Positions 12,661 through 12,810 of a stretch of 12,810 nucleotides of DNA are shown one piece after another (the stretch's first letter is position 1; each line of letters starts with the position of its first letter). Source of the stretch: Anaeromyxobacteraceae bacterium (GTDB taxonomy: Bacteria; Myxococcota; Myxococcia; Myxococcales; Anaeromyxobacteraceae); assembly GCA_027349605.1 (NCBI GenBank), contig DAIEMM010000330.1, positions 1 to 12,810 on the forward strand, written 5' to 3'. The notes beneath the pieces were generated by a model that did no database searches, was not told the DNA's origin, and worked only from the letters and a program-made list of their open reading frames with translations. The translations under genes and the position numbers were made by a program.

Positions 12661-12810
12661 CCGGTCCCGCAGGACCTCGACCTCGTCCACCGCCACCGTC
12701 CCGCGCGTCCGGTAGACGGCGATGACGATGGCGAGTCCGACGGCCGCCTCGGCCGCGGCCACCGCGATCACGAAGAAGGCGATGGCGTGGCCGGACATGG
12801 AGCCCTGCTG
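12658..12810 (-). CDS. nuoK: NADH-quinone oxidoreductase subunit K (partial, C-terminal 50 aa)
   Basis: The C-terminal end of a complex I membrane subunit, running off the right window edge. Visible are GHAIAFFVIAVAAAEAAVGLAIVIAVYRTRGTV (split here by the membrane) and the tail VDEVEVLRDR. The AAAEAAVGLAI helix carries the conserved buried glutamate of NuoK that takes part in proton translocation, and the R-x-R-G-T-V-x-V-D-E ending is typical. The stop is TAG (12660-12658), formed by the end of the hairpin element. Other nuo genes would be expected to the right, outside the window; none can be seen here. Confidence 0.9.
   Translation of the reverse strand, partial: QQGSMSGHAIAFFVIAVAAAEAAVGLAIVIAVYRTRGTVAVDEVEVLRDR

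Noticed and set aside
12510..12725. 71-codon open frame through element B
   Set aside because: It overlaps the hairpin and the end of nuoK, is Arg/Gly-rich and lacks a good start context. It is best explained by the repeat element itself.

Overview
The window is very GC-rich, coding-dense bacterial DNA. Several features point to a member of the Myxococcota (Deltaproteobacteria), probably Anaeromyxobacter-like: a long four-helix FtsK, a zinc-ribbon + GYF-like + TPR single-pass membrane protein of myxobacterial type, several other small zinc-ribbon membrane proteins, and the codon bias. The taxonomic call is an inference from protein style and composition, with no database match behind it.

Layout. 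(1) Positions 1-6193, all minus strand, look like one long operon. In transcription order it holds a zinc-ribbon/GYF-like/TPR membrane protein, a TFIIB-type zinc-ribbon protein, gatC, gatA, a 148-aa four-helix membrane protein, gatB, a 73-aa membrane protein and mtnA (cut by the window edge). Almost every junction is a 1-4 base overlap or a 5-base gap. The one exception is a 181-bp hairpin element between the 148-aa gene and gatB. (2) Positions 6194-6335 form the divergent promoter region, with two palindromes sharing an 8-base core. (3) Positions 6336-8996 are ftsK on the plus strand. (4) Positions 8953-11050, minus strand, hold a second cluster: a 24-aa hydrophobic peptide with a perfect Shine-Dalgarno, a zinc-ribbon Yip1-type membrane protein, a DUF2752-type membrane protein and plsY. 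The end of plsY overlaps the end of ftsK. (5) Positions 11135-12517, plus strand, hold a beta-carbonic anhydrase and a second MJ0042-type zinc-ribbon membrane protein. (6) The end of nuoK lies on the minus strand at the right edge, separated from the preceding gene by a second, 146-bp hairpin element.

Function. GatCAB makes Gln-tRNA(Gln) and/or Asn-tRNA(Asn) by transamidation. MtnA belongs to methionine salvage, FtsK to chromosome segregation and division, PlsY to phospholipid synthesis, the carbonic anhydrase to CO2/bicarbonate supply and NuoK to respiratory complex I. Four of the other proteins carry an N-terminal or central CxxC/CxxC zinc ribbon, and three of those are also membrane proteins.

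The most notable observation is a pair of related palindromic elements (2174-2354 and 12515-12660). They share four 10-12 base internal words in the same order, have long terminal inverted repeats and are bounded by TA. Removing the first element together with one TA recreates a TAATG stop/start overlap between the 148-aa gene and gatB, which is the junction style of the rest of the operon. This strongly suggests a non-autonomous, TA-targeting (IS630/Tc1-mariner-like) element whose ends supply TAG stop codons to neighbouring genes. No tRNA, rRNA or CRISPR array was seen.
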